64,000 bases of DNA from JBBQLG01 sp964251665 (GCA_964251665.1 CAXUKO010000026.1:10591-74590); one strand, 5' to 3'. Shown: positions 43,347 to 52,982, counted from the stretch's first letter. Numbers and translations: made by a program. Notes: generated by a model from the sequence alone, not told the origin.

Positions 43347-44201
43347 ATGAAAAACCGCTTTCTTGTTCTCATACTGGCCAGTCTGGCGGGCTGTTCGCCC
43401 AAAACTTACACCAAAATACCTAGCGGTAAAGGGCCGGTCTTCTTCCACTTCCATGCCGGGCAGACGCCTAAAATTTCTGCCCACCGGGGCGGGGGCGACC
43501 TTAAGGGCTATCCCGAGAACTGCATTGAGTCATTTAATTATCTGGCGAAGCAGCTGCCTGTCATTATCGAATGCGACATCGATTTGACCAAAGACAGCGT
43601 GATGGTGATGATGCACGACGCCACACTGGACCGTACCACAACCGGCACCGGCAAACTCATCGACCATACCTATGCCGATGTTCAGCAGTACCGGCTGGAG
43701 GATAATATGGGTAACGTAACACCCTACAAAATCCCGACGCTGGAAGAAGTGCTGCGCTGGGGAAAAGGACGGGTAACCTTTACGCTCGACGTCAAACGCA
43801 ATGTGAGTTTTGAGCGAATTGTGAACATGATTCACAAAACCGGCGCGGCCGATTATGCCTGTGTAATCACCTACAACGCGCCGGATGCGGCCAAAGTTAA
43901 CAAACTCGATCCGGCACTGATGATCTCGGTGACCATTCGTAACCACGCCGAATACGACCGGCTGCACGAACTGGGCATCCCCGACAACCGGATGATTGCG
44001 TTTGTGGGCGTTAAAGAACCCGACGCTGAGTTATACAAATTTCTGCATCAACAGGGCATCGCCTGTATTTTGGGAACGCTCGGAAACTTAGATAAGCAAG
44101 CTGTAGCGAAGGGCGATCAGGTCTACAAAAAATTCGCCGATAACGGAGCCGACATCATGTCGACCGACCGGCCGCTTGAGGTATACAGTGCAGTGAAGTA
44201 A
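43347..44201 (+). CDS. Glycerophosphodiester phosphodiesterase lipoprotein
   Basis: A 284-aa GDPD TIM-barrel enzyme with a lipoprotein signal (MKNRFLVLILASLAGC, lipid Cys at 16). AHRGGGDLKGYPENCIESF provides the catalytic His-Arg and Glu-Asn pair. ECDIDLTKDSVMVMMHDATLDRT is shown in two parts as VIIECDIDLTKD and MMHDATLDR, carrying the metal-binding Glu-Asp and the second His. It should hydrolyse glycerophosphodiesters to glycerol-3-phosphate and an alcohol at the membrane surface or periplasm. A TAGCTTTG box lies at 43335-43342, unusually close to the ATG. Confidence 0.9.
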   Translation: MKNRFLVLILASLAGCSPKTYTKIPSGKGPVFFHFHAGQTPKISAHRGGGDLKGYPENCIESFNYLAKQLPVIIECDIDLTKDSVMVMMHDATLDRTTTGTGKLIDHTYADVQQYRLEDNMGNVTPYKIPTLEEVLRWGKGRVTFTLDVKRNVSFERIVNMIHKTGAADYACVITYNAPDAAKVNKLDPALMISVTIRNHAEYDRLHELGIPDNRMIAFVGVKEPDAELYKFLHQQGIACILGTLGNLDKQAVAKGDQVYKKFADNGADIMSTDRPLEVYSAVK

Positions 44202-44217
44202 GCTACTTAACCAGGCT

Positions 44218-45198
44218 ATGTTCGTTCGTTGTTTATTGTTGGCCACCCTCATCACAGCGGTATTCAGTTGTTCACCTAGCGAGCAGTTATCATTGGATAG
44301 CTCTATTCCCCGTGTAGAAACACCGAAGAACCAGATTGCCTATATCCGCACAAAGTGGATGAATGACAGGCATATTGAAACGGTACTATACGACCATCAG
44401 GATCGGATACTGGAGGTATTCAACTTTGGCCGCTCCAGCTCAAAAGTGTTGAATCGGTACGAGGGAAAAAGAAACCCAGTGACTATTTACTACTATCACA
44501 GTGATAGCTCTGATCCGGGGTACATCACCATAAATACCTTACGACGAACGTTCAATGCTGATGGGCGGGTAGTTGTTGAGTCTCACGTACACACATCGCT
44601 ATCCGGTATGGGGTACAGCACTCCCAATGGTTTTTACAAACGCTTCCTTGCCTATACGGCTACCGGCGACACCATAATCACTAGAACCGAAAGTAGCTAC
44701 CGGCGTGATGAACGGGATTCGTCACAACGGGTGAATATTGATCGGTGGGAACGTGATGATAAAAATCTGATAAGCCGTCATTACCGGTTACAGGTAACAA
44801 AGGGTCCTGGTGAGTTAAAACCTGACACGGTCTACAATTTCTCGCAGCGGTTTGCGTATGATGCTACCGGAAAGCGGAAACTGGCCTGGTTTGATGCCAT
44901 GTATTTATGGCGTTTTTACATTCCGGAAGGACCAGACACAATCTGGTACCAATACGATGCGCGAAATCGGTTAGTGGCCGAACGGCATCGCTACACGACG
45001 GACATGCGCCATAAGAAGGAAATAGATACCACCGGACTCAAAGCCGGTGATAAAGAGTCAATCGATTGGTACAGAAAGAAGTTTTTTGTAGGAGATTCGA
45101 TTTTTCACAACAATGACCGCGTCGACCTGGTCAGGTACCAATATGACGTTTTTGACCCAGCCAAGCATTTACCTTTAGCCATTCCTGGTGTTAATTAG
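44218..45198 (+). CDS. Hypothetical lipoprotein
   Basis: A 326-aa protein with a lipobox signal (LLLATLITAVFSC, Cys at 18). The body has repeated short units such as VLYDHQDRILEVFNFG, RTFNADGRVVVESHVH and YQYDARNRLVAERHRY, reminiscent of the beta-strand 'YD'-type repeats seen in Bacteroidota surface lipoproteins. No enzyme motif. It lies 16 bp after the GDPD gene and shares its terminator, so they are probably co-transcribed. Confidence 0.75.
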   Translation: MFVRCLLLATLITAVFSCSPSEQLSLDSSIPRVETPKNQIAYIRTKWMNDRHIETVLYDHQDRILEVFNFGRSSSKVLNRYEGKRNPVTIYYYHSDSSDPGYITINTLRRTFNADGRVVVESHVHTSLSGMGYSTPNGFYKRFLAYTATGDTIITRTESSYRRDERDSSQRVNIDRWERDDKNLISRHYRLQVTKGPGELKPDTVYNFSQRFAYDATGKRKLAWFDAMYLWRFYIPEGPDTIWYQYDARNRLVAERHRYTTDMRHKKEIDTTGLKAGDKESIDWYRKKFFVGDSIFHNNDRVDLVRYQYDVFDPAKHLPLAIPGVN

Positions 45199-45206
45199 AT
45201 CAACAT

Positions 45207-45240
45207 AAAAGCGCCCGGTTTTATGCCGGGCGCTTTTTAT
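45207..45240 (+). terminator. Intrinsic terminator
   Basis: AAAAGCGCCCGG (45207-45218) and CCGGGCGCTTTT (45226-45237) form a 12-bp stem followed by T/A. It lies between convergent genes and may work in both directions. Confidence 0.88.
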
Positions 45241-45255
45241 AGTAATCTGTTCCCG

Positions 45256-45815
45256 TTACGCCGACTGTCCGGCGGGGACGGATTCCTTAATCAGTTTAAT
45301 CATTTCCCGGTTAAAGGCCGGAATATCGCCGGGGTTACGGCTGGTGACCAGATTACCATCCACCACAACTTCTTCATCTACCCATTCCGCTCCGGCATTG
45401 CGGAGGTCTGTTTTCAGTGATGGGAACGACGTTAGCCGCAATCCTTCCACCACATCAGCTTCGATCAGCATCATGGGCGCGTGACAGATGGCCGCTACTG
45501 GCTTCTGAGCCTCGAAAAATGATTCGACAAATTCGATGGCGGCCGGGTTCTGACGCAGGGTGTCGGGATTCATCACACCCCCGGTAGCAATAAGGCGTCG
45601 TAGTCTTCGGGATTAACGTCGCTCAGGACTTTATCCGCCTTGAACGTCTCGCCCCAGTTCGTTTCGTCCCACGCTTTCACCTCGCCCCCGTCGGGTGTGA
45701 TCAGGTCCGTCTGGAAACCTTCAGCCTCTAATGCTTTGCGGGGTTCGGTCATTTCAACCTGTTCAAAACCTTCCGTAAGCAGGATGGCAATTTTCTTCTT
45801 CGTTTGATTTTCCAT
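45256..45815 (-). pseudogene. DJ-1/PfpI-family protein with a single-base frameshift
   Basis: Frame one (45815 down) reads MENQTKKKIAILLTEGFEQV ... NPEDYDALLLPGV and stops at TGA. The family continues in the next frame with VMNPDTLRQNPAAIEFVESF and the nucleophile-elbow AAICHAPMMLIEA, ending at 45256. One extra G in the G5 run (C5 on the plus strand, 45578-45582) restores DALLLPGGVMNPD and a 186-aa PfpI-like protein, typical of general-stress glyoxalase/deglycase homologues. A second homopolymer frameshift in the window (the purine permease) makes a sequencing or assembly cause plausible; true inactivation or slippage cannot be excluded. Confidence 0.85.
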
Positions 45816-45898
45816 AGGTGTTGAGTCGGTTGGTTTACCTTATTCTACAACTATGATAGGGTGAAAAGGTTGGGCTAAATCACCCGGTTGCCTGCCGT

Positions 45899-46564
45899 TC
45901 AGGATAGGCGTTTGGCGGCCAGTTTACTCACAAACCGATTTCCTTTGATGTAATACCGGTACGGCAAATCGACGCCCAGCGAAATGCCAATGCGGGTGGT
46001 CGTTACCATCTCAAAATCATGAAGCACAGGTGGTCGAATCCAGATGTCACCCGTCGTGAGCGATGAACCATTCTGGTCATGCCGCCGGATACCGAGCGAA
46101 GCCGTAAGTTTAGCCGGTCCATTGGTCAGGCTGCGAAGACCAGCCGGGGTGGCCGGATCGACGGTATTGTTACGGTAGCGCTCGAAGCCGGTTTTAATGG
46201 CTTCATTCCGCCGAAGTGCCATCAACTCAATGCCCTCAGTGGGTTCGAGGGCGCGGATGAGTACGGCCTCGCCCACGCCTTCCGGCCCGGTTACGACGTT
46301 AATGCAGTCGTAATGGTTGTAAATCTGGTAGACATACAGCGTACCCGGCGGGCCAAACATGGGCGCATTTCGTTTAGTGGGCCGGGTGTAGGCGTGGCAG
46401 GCCGGATCGCCGGTCAGGTAGCCTTCGGTTTCAACGATGATACCGGCGGTAGTGCCTTCGGGGGTTTCGTGTACGAGTTCACAACCCAGCAGTAGTTGGG
46501 CAATGGTAAGCGTATCGTGCGATTGGTAGAAGTCGGGGGGCAGTTTTTCCATCAATGAATACAT
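45899..46564 (-). CDS. DNA-3-methyladenine glycosylase (AAG/MPG family)
   Basis: About 221 aa from ATG 46564 (MYSLMEKLPPDFYQSHDTLT); the frame is open to 46612 and another ATG lies at 46552. Features of the alkyladenine glycosylase family: LLGCELVHETPEG, the catalytic Glu in IIVETEGYLTGDPACHAY, APMFGPPGTLYVYQIYNHYD (intercalating and substrate loop) and LTNGPAKLTASLGI. It excises alkylated or deaminated purines during base-excision repair. Length is normal. Confidence 0.92.
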   Translation of the reverse strand: MYSLMEKLPPDFYQSHDTLTIAQLLLGCELVHETPEGTTAGIIVETEGYLTGDPACHAYTRPTKRNAPMFGPPGTLYVYQIYNHYDCINVVTGPEGVGEAVLIRALEPTEGIELMALRRNEAIKTGFERYRNNTVDPATPAGLRSLTNGPAKLTASLGIRRHDQNGSSLTTGDIWIRPPVLHDFEMVTTTRIGISLGVDLPYRYYIKGNRFVSKLAAKRLS

Positions 46565-47115
46565 ACCAATAAAGCCAGACTTTGTTCGACCAACCCGCCC
46601 ATTGTCCGGCAACGCTCAAATTCAGGGTTGCTGTAATGCCGGGCTGGCTCACTCCGTAATTGACGGATATTCCAGGGAGATGACAGCACTTTGGTTCGCA
46701 GCAAATTCGTCAGGCGCTCTTTCAATATGCATCCGGTTAGCAATTTGTGAACGTCCCTCAATCTGATACTGCCGGACATTTTCGGAGGTTATAAATTGCG
46801 TACTCAACGAAATAAGTGGATTATGCCGGAAATACTGCGGCATATTACACCGACTTTTTGCCTTCGTAACTCTGCTGAAGCAACTGCTAACGACTCTACT
46901 TTGTCACGCCTGATTCCTGTTTGATGGCACCGAACCACCGAACAGAAAAGATATTGCTACTGGTGCTTGTACCAGGTAAAGTTGGCCAGCGTAAATAATT
47001 ACCCTGTTTGCCAACATAGCTTGAACCAGGTCAGTTTATAGCAGAGCGCAGCATGACTAAACAATAATATACGTAAGCTTCAGCCAGTTAGGTGCGCTTC
47101 CCATCAGTCAACGTT
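46565..47115. other. Gene-poor stretch between the glycosylase and outer-membrane protein genes
   Basis: 551 bp without a gene I can support. Two overlapping minus-strand frames (64 aa at 46649-46843, starting MPQYFRHNPLISLSTQFITS, and 75 aa at 46552-46779) have no family pattern and could be remnants of a decayed gene. I saw no hairpin, tRNA or clear promoter here. Confidence 0.4.
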
Positions 47116-50100
47116 ATGAAGTCAGCGAACTACCGTTCTCTATCCGTTGCCCTGTTCGGGCTGCTGGCCCTGGTCTGCGGTATGGCCCCGTTTGGTATGG
47201 CACAAAGTCAGCTTACCGGCCGTATTGTCGATCCTCAGACTGGCCCGCTCATCGGTGTGCCGATTACCCTTATTGCGCAGACCGATTCGACGGTGAAAAA
47301 ACAGACCATTACGGATACCGCCGGGGTATTCAGGATGGCTGATCTCAGCTTGCAGTCGTACCGGCTTAGGGCAACGTATCCCGGCTATCAGAACCTGAGT
47401 CTGGTCATCACCATCAGTCAGCCGGTTCAGGACCTGGGCACGTTACCCATGAATCAGGATTCGACCTCGGTAACACTCGCGTTGGCAACCGGGCAAACAC
47501 CGGCCACACCACCGGATACCATACCACAGGCTGCTACAACGCAGGCCACCACAGCCCAAACGCCCGCTCCACAGCCCACATCTGTAGCGGGGCGCAGTCA
47601 ACTCACGGGTCGGATTGTCGATACCAAGAAAAGCGCGCTGATCGGTGTGCCGATCATTCTGACCGCTCAGGCCGATTCGACGATCAAAAAATATGCCCTT
47701 AGCGATACCGCCGGGGTGTTTACCATAACTGACATCAGTCCGCAGGCGTACCGACTTCGGGCAACGTACCTTGGCTATCAGGATCTGGGTCAGCTGATTA
47801 CCGTCAGACAGCCGGTTCAGAATCTGGGGGATCTGACCATGACCGAAGATTCGCGCACGTTAAAGGAAGTCGTTGTGAAAGGGCAGGTGTCCGCGTCGCA
47901 GATGAAGGGCGACACGCTGCAACTGAACGCCAACGCTTTTAAGGTAACCCGAGACGCCAACACCGAAGATCTGGTCCGTAAAATGCCGGGAATCACGGTC
48001 GAAAACGGGACGGTAACGGCGCAGGGCGAAACGGTACAGCAGGTGCTGGTAGATGGAAAAGTTTTCTTTGGCGATGACCCCACTATTGCCCTGCGCAACC
48101 TGCCCGCTGAGGTAGTCGATAAAATTGAAGTGTTTGACAGGCAGAGCGACCAGTCACAGTTTACGGGTTTCAACGATGGCAACACCACCAAAACCATCAA
48201 CATCGTGACCCGTGGCGATCGGCAGAATGGTTTGTTCGGACGGGTGTACGCTGGAGCCGGTACCAATGGAGTCTATACGGCTGGCGGTAATGTAAACCAG
48301 TTTAAGGGTGCGCGTCGGCTGTCGGTGATCGGGCTGAGCAACAACATCAACCAGCAAAATTTTGCTAGTCAGGACCTGCTGGGTGTTACCAATGCCGGGG
48401 GCGGCAACGCTGGAGGGCGGGGTGGTGGCGGAGGCCGGGGCGGCACCGGTGGCGGTGGAGCACCGGGCGGTGGCAATAATTTTCAGGTGGGGCAGCAGTC
48501 GGGTATTAACAAGACTAACTCGCTGGGTATCAATTTCTCCGACGACTGGGGGAAGCACGTAACGTTTCGGGGCAGCTATTTCTTTAACAATAGTAATAAC
48601 CGCAACGTACAGACGCAGTTTCGGCGGTATTTCCTGACCGGTGACGCCAGTCAGTTTTATCAGGAAAACAGCCAGACCAGCAGTGAAAACTACAACCATC
48701 GGTTCGATTTCCGGCTCGAATACACCATTAACTCCAATAATTCGCTGCTGATAACGCCCCGCGTTCGGTTTCAAAATACAAACTCAACGAGTGGCGTGAA
48801 CGGCATCACGTATCTTTCCAATGACAGCACGTTGCTGAACCCCGGAGCGGGCAACAGTTTTAATCCCATTGTGCCGCCCGACAGTGCGTTGCTCAACCGG
48901 TCGACCAGCAATTATACGTCGCGGAATCAGGGCTACGACTTTGCCAATAACATCCTGTTCCGGCATCGGTTTGCCAAACGTGGCCGGTCCCTCTCGCTGA
49001 ATTTAGGCAGTGACGTGGCAAAGCAGACCAATAATAACACGCAGATGTCGCTGAATGAGTACTTTACTGATAGCACCCGGAGTCAGCGGATCGACCAGCA
49101 AACGCATGTCAGTTCGCCGAGTTATCAGTTGTCGCTCAATACAGCATTTACAGAACCCCTGGGCAAATTCAGTCAGTTGCAGTTGAATTATAATGTCTCC
49201 TATCGAAACAGCAATTCTGATCGCCGTACAAACCGGTTAAATCCGCTTACGAACCGATACGACTCCCTGAATTTACAGTTATCCAATACCTTCCAGAATG
49301 ATTACCTGACCAACCAGGCGGGGGTAGGCTACAACTTCCGGAATCCGAAAGCGGGTCTCAATGCCAACCTGACCTATCAGCGGGCCGATCTGATCAGCGA
49401 TCAGACGTTTCCTCGCGTCAACCACGTTCGGGCGACGTTCAACAACCTCCTGCCGTCGGCGACGTTTGACTATCGGCTGACTACCGACGCCCGGTTGCGG
49501 GTGAACTACCGCACCAATACGCAGGCCCCGTCAGTGACCCAACTGCAAAACGTGCTCGATAACTCAAATCCGCTGTTTTTAACGCTCGGTAATCCAGACC
49601 TGAAGCAGTCGTACAGCCATAACGTTCAGGCGCGGTATACGCTGACGAAACCCACTAAATCGCGCAGCCTGTTCATTCTGCTTAGCGGGAATGCCACCAA
49701 CAATTACATTGCCAATGCCACGAACATCGGCACCGACACGTCGCAGCTCATTAGTGGTGTTCGGGTGGGACGGGGTGTTCAGCTATCCCGGCCGATTAAT
49801 CTGAACGGATTATGGGCGATGCGCACGTTTCTGACGTACAGCTTTCCCATTAAGGTTGCCAAACTAAACCTAAGCCTGAACGCAGGAAATGGATATAGTC
49901 AGACGCCGGGTAGCATAAATGGACGCCTGAATCTGGCCCGTACCACCACCTGGACCGAAGGCGTTGTGCTGAGCAGCAATATCAGCGAGAAACTGGACTT
50001 TTCGGCCTCCTACACGGGTAACTTCAATGAGGTCAAAAACACGATTCAGCCCCAGTTGAACAACACGTATTACTACAGCGTGATCAGCGGCCGTATCAAC

Positions 50101-50478
50101 TGGATTTTTGGGCCGGGTCTGGTATTTCAGGCTGACATAAATAATCAGCGTTATAAAGGGTTTTCGGGAAGTGTCGATCAGCAATACACGCTGTTGAATG
50201 CCGCTGTCGGTAAGAAGTTCCTGAAAGACCAGCGTGGTGATCTACGGATTTCAGCCTTTGACTTACTGAAGCAGAACAACAGTTTAAGCGTTACCCAAAC
50301 CGATACCTACGTTCAGAACAGCCAGTCGCTGGTGTTGCAGCGGTACTTTCTGCTGACATTTACCTACAGTCTCCGCCAATTTAAAGCGGCAGCAGCCCCA
50401 GCCCGGCCCGATGGTCAGTTTACCCCGCCGGGTGCCAATGGAAACGGCGGGTTTCCAGGCCGTCGCCGGGATGGGTAA
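47116..50478 (+). CDS. Outer-membrane beta-barrel (TonB-receptor-like) protein with duplicated regulatory domain
   Basis: About 1120 aa from ATG 47116, with a signal peptide (LFGLLALVCGMAPFGMAQ). Two CarboxypepD_reg-like domains follow, SQLTGRIVDPQTGPLIGVPI and SQLTGRIVDTKKSALIGVPI. They are 130 residues apart and identical at 53 of 84 aligned positions, separated by a Thr/Pro/Gln-rich linker. A plug-like region (LVRKMPGITVENGTVTAQGE, QQVLVDGKVFFGDDP) leads into a large beta-barrel (OMP_b-brl_3 style, YNFRNPKAGLNANLTYQRAD) with a Gly-rich loop around residue 440. It probably imports an unknown large substrate or serves as a surface receptor; no SusD partner is next to it. An in-frame start eight codons upstream is less likely. 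Confidence 0.9.
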   Translation: MKSANYRSLSVALFGLLALVCGMAPFGMAQSQLTGRIVDPQTGPLIGVPITLIAQTDSTVKKQTITDTAGVFRMADLSLQSYRLRATYPGYQNLSLVITISQPVQDLGTLPMNQDSTSVTLALATGQTPATPPDTIPQAATTQATTAQTPAPQPTSVAGRSQLTGRIVDTKKSALIGVPIILTAQADSTIKKYALSDTAGVFTITDISPQAYRLRATYLGYQDLGQLITVRQPVQNLGDLTMTEDSRTLKEVVVKGQVSASQMKGDTLQLNANAFKVTRDANTEDLVRKMPGITVENGTVTAQGETVQQVLVDGKVFFGDDPTIALRNLPAEVVDKIEVFDRQSDQSQFTGFNDGNTTKTINIVTRGDRQNGLFGRVYAGAGTNGVYTAGGNVNQFKGARRLSVIGLSNNINQQNFASQDLLGVTNAGGGNAGGRGGGGGRGGTGGGGAPGGGNNFQVGQQSGINKTNSLGINFSDDWGKHVTFRGSYFFNNSNNRNVQTQFRRYFLTGDASQFYQENSQTSSENYNHRFDFRLEYTINSNNSLLITPRVRFQNTNSTSGVNGITYLSNDSTLLNPGAGNSFNPIVPPDSALLNRSTSNYTSRNQGYDFANNILFRHRFAKRGRSLSLNLGSDVAKQTNNNTQMSLNEYFTDSTRSQRIDQQTHVSSPSYQLSLNTAFTEPLGKFSQLQLNYNVSYRNSNSDRRTNRLNPLTNRYDSLNLQLSNTFQNDYLTNQAGVGYNFRNPKAGLNANLTYQRADLISDQTFPRVNHVRATFNNLLPSATFDYRLTTDARLRVNYRTNTQAPSVTQLQNVLDNSNPLFLTLGNPDLKQSYSHNVQARYTLTKPTKSRSLFILLSGNATNNYIANATNIGTDTSQLISGVRVGRGVQLSRPINLNGLWAMRTFLTYSFPIKVAKLNLSLNAGNGYSQTPGSINGRLNLARTTTWTEGVVLSSNISEKLDFSASYTGNFNEVKNTIQPQLNNTYYYSVISGRINWIFGPGLVFQADINNQRYKGFSGSVDQQYTLLNAAVGKKFLKDQRGDLRISAFDLLKQNNSLSVTQTDTYVQNSQSLVLQRYFLLTFTYSLRQFKAAAAPARPDGQFTPPGANGNGGFPGRRRDG

Positions 50479-50502
50479 GGTAAATAAAGACACTCCTTCA
50501 TG

Positions 50503-50545
50503 TTCTGAGTTACGCCATACCTTGAAGGTATGGCGTAACTCAGAA
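50503..50545. repeat. Nearly perfect palindrome, GAGTTACGCCRTACCT family, copy 1
   Basis: TTCTGAGTTACGCCATACCT plus T (50503-50523) is followed by its exact complement (50525-50545) with a single central base. The same core sits in the coaE/ybbR spacer at 53610-53670. It lies between the convergent barrel and VOC genes and could work as a two-way terminator, although it has no T-run. Confidence 0.85.
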
Positions 50546-50553
50546 AGTACTGG

Positions 50554-51051
50554 TTAGATCGCCTGTGGTAATTCACGCAGCAGTCCTTCCAGGTCTAAGG
50601 GTTGCGTGTACATCTCAAGGGAGCCATCGGGTTTGCGGGGCCACTGATCAGCCGGGCGGTCCCAATACAGCTCGACTCCGTTATGGTCAGGATCATTTAG
50701 ATAAATGGCTTCCGACACCCCATGATCCGACGCGCCGGTAATGGGATACTTCACGTCGATCAATCGCTGTAGAGCTACCGCCAGATCCTGCCGGGTTGGG
50801 TAAAGAATCGCCGTGTGAAACAACCCTGCTGCCCGCGTCGGAGCCGGTGGAGAACCTTTACTATACCATGTATTCAGCCCGATATGGTGATGATAACCAC
50901 CCGCCGAAATAAAAGCTGCCTGATCGCCGTACATGGTGGTAACGGTAAAGCCGAGCAGGTCACGGTAGAAGGCCAGAGCCCGGTCGAGGTCGGCCACTTT
51001 CAGGTGAATATGGCCAATACGAGTCTGGTCGGGAATGGTGTAAGGCGTCAT
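50554..51051 (-). CDS. VOC-family (glyoxalase/extradiol dioxygenase fold) protein
   Basis: A 165-aa vicinal-oxygen-chelate protein. IGHIHLKVADLDRALAFYRD starts the first beta-alpha-beta-beta-beta unit with the metal His. AGGYHHHIGLNTWYSKG and LFHTAILYPTRQDLAVALQR supply further ligands, and YLNDPDHNGVELYWDRP the C-terminal Glu ligand. The last part suggests the catechol-2,3-dioxygenase-like subfamily (CatE-like). No aromatic degradation genes are nearby, so the substrate is unknown. Length is normal for a single-chain VOC protein with two half modules. Confidence 0.88.
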   Translation of the reverse strand: MTPYTIPDQTRIGHIHLKVADLDRALAFYRDLLGFTVTTMYGDQAAFISAGGYHHHIGLNTWYSKGSPPAPTRAAGLFHTAILYPTRQDLAVALQRLIDVKYPITGASDHGVSEAIYLNDPDHNGVELYWDRPADQWPRKPDGSLEMYTQPLDLEGLLRELPQAI

Positions 51052-51150
51052 AGGAAAGGCTCATTTTGTATGCCAGCTAATAACCGAAAATTGTCTTTTT
51101 GTGTCTCGGTACGAGCATCAATTTAATTAGTAACTGCTACCCATAAGTGT

Positions 51151-51188
51151 AAAAGAGCCGCTTCCGTTATAACTGAAGCGGCTCTTTT
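51151..51188 (-). terminator. Intrinsic terminator of the amidase gene
   Basis: AAAAGAGCCGCTTC (51151-51164) and GAAGCGGCTCTTTT (51175-51188) form a 14-bp stem with A/T flanks on both sides. It lies 19 bp past the amidase stop on the minus strand. Confidence 0.88.
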
Positions 51189-51206
51189 ATGTCTACTAAA
51201 CTGCGA

Positions 51207-52871
51207 TTATTGAAGCGTCGGGTGCTTTTTGTGGAAATCGGTTGCGTCCTGATAGGCTTTGGCTACGGCCAGCACTTTGCCTTCGTTGAATAACTGACCA
51301 AGAAACGTAACACTCGTTGGCGTGTTTTCCTTTGTGAATCCATTGGGCAGTACCACGCAGGGGTGACCCGTCAGGTTAGTCATAGTCAGGTTGCCCCCGG
51401 CGTAAGTCGGGCTGATGTACACATCGACGCCCGCTTTGGTTAACACCTGATGCATATCGTTGATGAGCTTCGTTCGAATCCGGTTGGCCTGAACGTATTC
51501 CACTGCCGGGATGAACCGTGACGACCGGAACGAGTTGGGCCAGGCATTTTTTAACTGCCGCACCATCAGATCATCTTTTCCCGACCGGGTTAGTTCATCG
51601 AAAGCAGCTCCAGCTTCGGCACTCAGGACAATGGTCATGGCTCCATATGGGTAAGCCGGTAGTTCGATAGGAACCAGTTCCGCCCCGAGTTTAGTCAACG
51701 TTGCCAGCGTGCTGGAGTCATTGGCATGGTTTAGATATTTACTATCGAACGCTTTCTTGACATAGCCAATTTTCTGGCCCTTAAGTGATGCCAGTGGCGT
51801 ATACGTAAAAGGCGCTTTGATAACAGATGCATCCTTACCGTCCGGCCCCTGAATGGCATTGAGAATTAGCGCACAGTCTTCCACCGAACGGGTCATTGGT
51901 CCAATCTTATCCATACTCCAGCTCAGCGCCATTGCCCCGTGTTTACTAACCCGGCCATAAGTTGGGCGAATGCTGGTAACCCCGCAAACCGTAGACGGCG
52001 ATACAATTGACCCCAGTGTTTCGGTGCCAATCGCGAAAGGAAGTAGACCGGCTGACACAGTCGAAGCTGACCCCGCCGACGACCCGCTCGACCCGGTTTC
52101 GGGTTTCCACGGATTGCGGCTCATGCCCCCGAACCAGACGTCGCCCATGGCCAGTTCACCCACCGCCAGTTTGGCACAAAGTACGGCACCGGCTGCTTCG
52201 AGCCGCTGAACTACCGTAGCGTCGTAGTTGATGGTCTGATCTTTATACGGTACCGAGCCCCAGGTCGTTTTATAGCCGGTTTTCGCCAGCAGATCTTTTG
52301 CCCCGTACGGAATACCGTGCAGAGGACCGTGATACTTACCCGCTTTTAGGTCGGCGTCAGCGCGTTTAGCCTGTGCCAGGGCAAGGTCTTCGGTTAGGGT
52401 AATTACGTTGAAAAGACTGGCCCCGCCCGTTTTGAGCCGGTTCAGGAAAAAACGAGTCAGATCTTCCGACGAAATCTGCTTCGTCCGAATCAGTTCGCCG
52501 AGCTGTGCAACGGTGTAAAATGCCAGCTCATCGCGATTAGCGGGAAGTTTGGTGCCGGTAAGCGGACTTTGTTTCAGCGAGTTAGTACCCGTTGGCATGA
52601 CGAATCCAGCCGGGATCGGGTTGAATACCAGGGCTGGAGCCACATCATTTGTGAGGTCGATTTTACGCAGGGCTTCGTAGGAGTCACGGTTGCGATTGAG
52701 GTTATCCATCATCGAATCGCGCTCGGCGGGCGTAAATTCAAGCCCGAACAGACGGGAGGCCACCGCGGCCATATCGGCTGTCAGGGGCTTTTTAGGATCG
52801 TCGCTGGTGATGAGGGCGCCCAGCGCGAAGCTAACGGCACAGGCAGACAGGAGGGTAATCGTTTTTTTCAT
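51207..52871 (-). CDS. Exported amidase (amidase signature family)
   Basis: About 554 aa from ATG 52871 (MKKTITLLSACAVSFALGAL, a signal or anchor sequence). The amidase-signature catalytic Ser-cisSer-Lys site is complete: Lys in HGIPYGAKDLLAKTG, the Ser pair in TGSSGSSAGSASTVSAG, and AIGTETLGSIVSPSTVCG. The family hydrolyses amides, including peptide amides and Glu-tRNA (GatA). The signal sequence and ~60-residue N-terminal extension argue for an extracytoplasmic amidase rather than GatA. The longer frame from 52910 adds a non-signal leader and is rejected. Confidence 0.9.
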   Translation of the reverse strand: MKKTITLLSACAVSFALGALITSDDPKKPLTADMAAVASRLFGLEFTPAERDSMMDNLNRNRDSYEALRKIDLTNDVAPALVFNPIPAGFVMPTGTNSLKQSPLTGTKLPANRDELAFYTVAQLGELIRTKQISSEDLTRFFLNRLKTGGASLFNVITLTEDLALAQAKRADADLKAGKYHGPLHGIPYGAKDLLAKTGYKTTWGSVPYKDQTINYDATVVQRLEAAGAVLCAKLAVGELAMGDVWFGGMSRNPWKPETGSSGSSAGSASTVSAGLLPFAIGTETLGSIVSPSTVCGVTSIRPTYGRVSKHGAMALSWSMDKIGPMTRSVEDCALILNAIQGPDGKDASVIKAPFTYTPLASLKGQKIGYVKKAFDSKYLNHANDSSTLATLTKLGAELVPIELPAYPYGAMTIVLSAEAGAAFDELTRSGKDDLMVRQLKNAWPNSFRSSRFIPAVEYVQANRIRTKLINDMHQVLTKAGVDVYISPTYAGGNLTMTNLTGHPCVVLPNGFTKENTPTSVTFLGQLFNEGKVLAVAKAYQDATDFHKKHPTLQ

Positions 52872-52916
52872 AGGGTTGAAAATACACCCACTTGCGGGTT
52901 TTCCAACCAATAATGT

Positions 52917-52982
52917 GATGTCGGGTTCAAGAACCCGATATCAGGGTAACCACGAATGTGCCGGGTTTAAGAACCCGACATC
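52917..52982. repeat. Intergenic double palindrome, GTGTCGGTTT family, copy 2
   Basis: Outer arms GATGTCGGGTTC (52917-52928) and GAACCCGACATC (52971-52982) are perfect. Inside, GATGTCGGGTTCAAGAACCC and CGGGTTTAAGAACCCGACAT are each self-complementary, so two small hairpins or one large cruciform can form. The right half supplies the last codons and stop of coaE (stop at 52967-52969). Confidence 0.75.

Noticed and set aside
46552..46843. Two small minus-strand frames upstream of the DNA glycosylase
   Set aside because: They overlap in different frames and have no recognisable motif or start signals; treated as unsupported.
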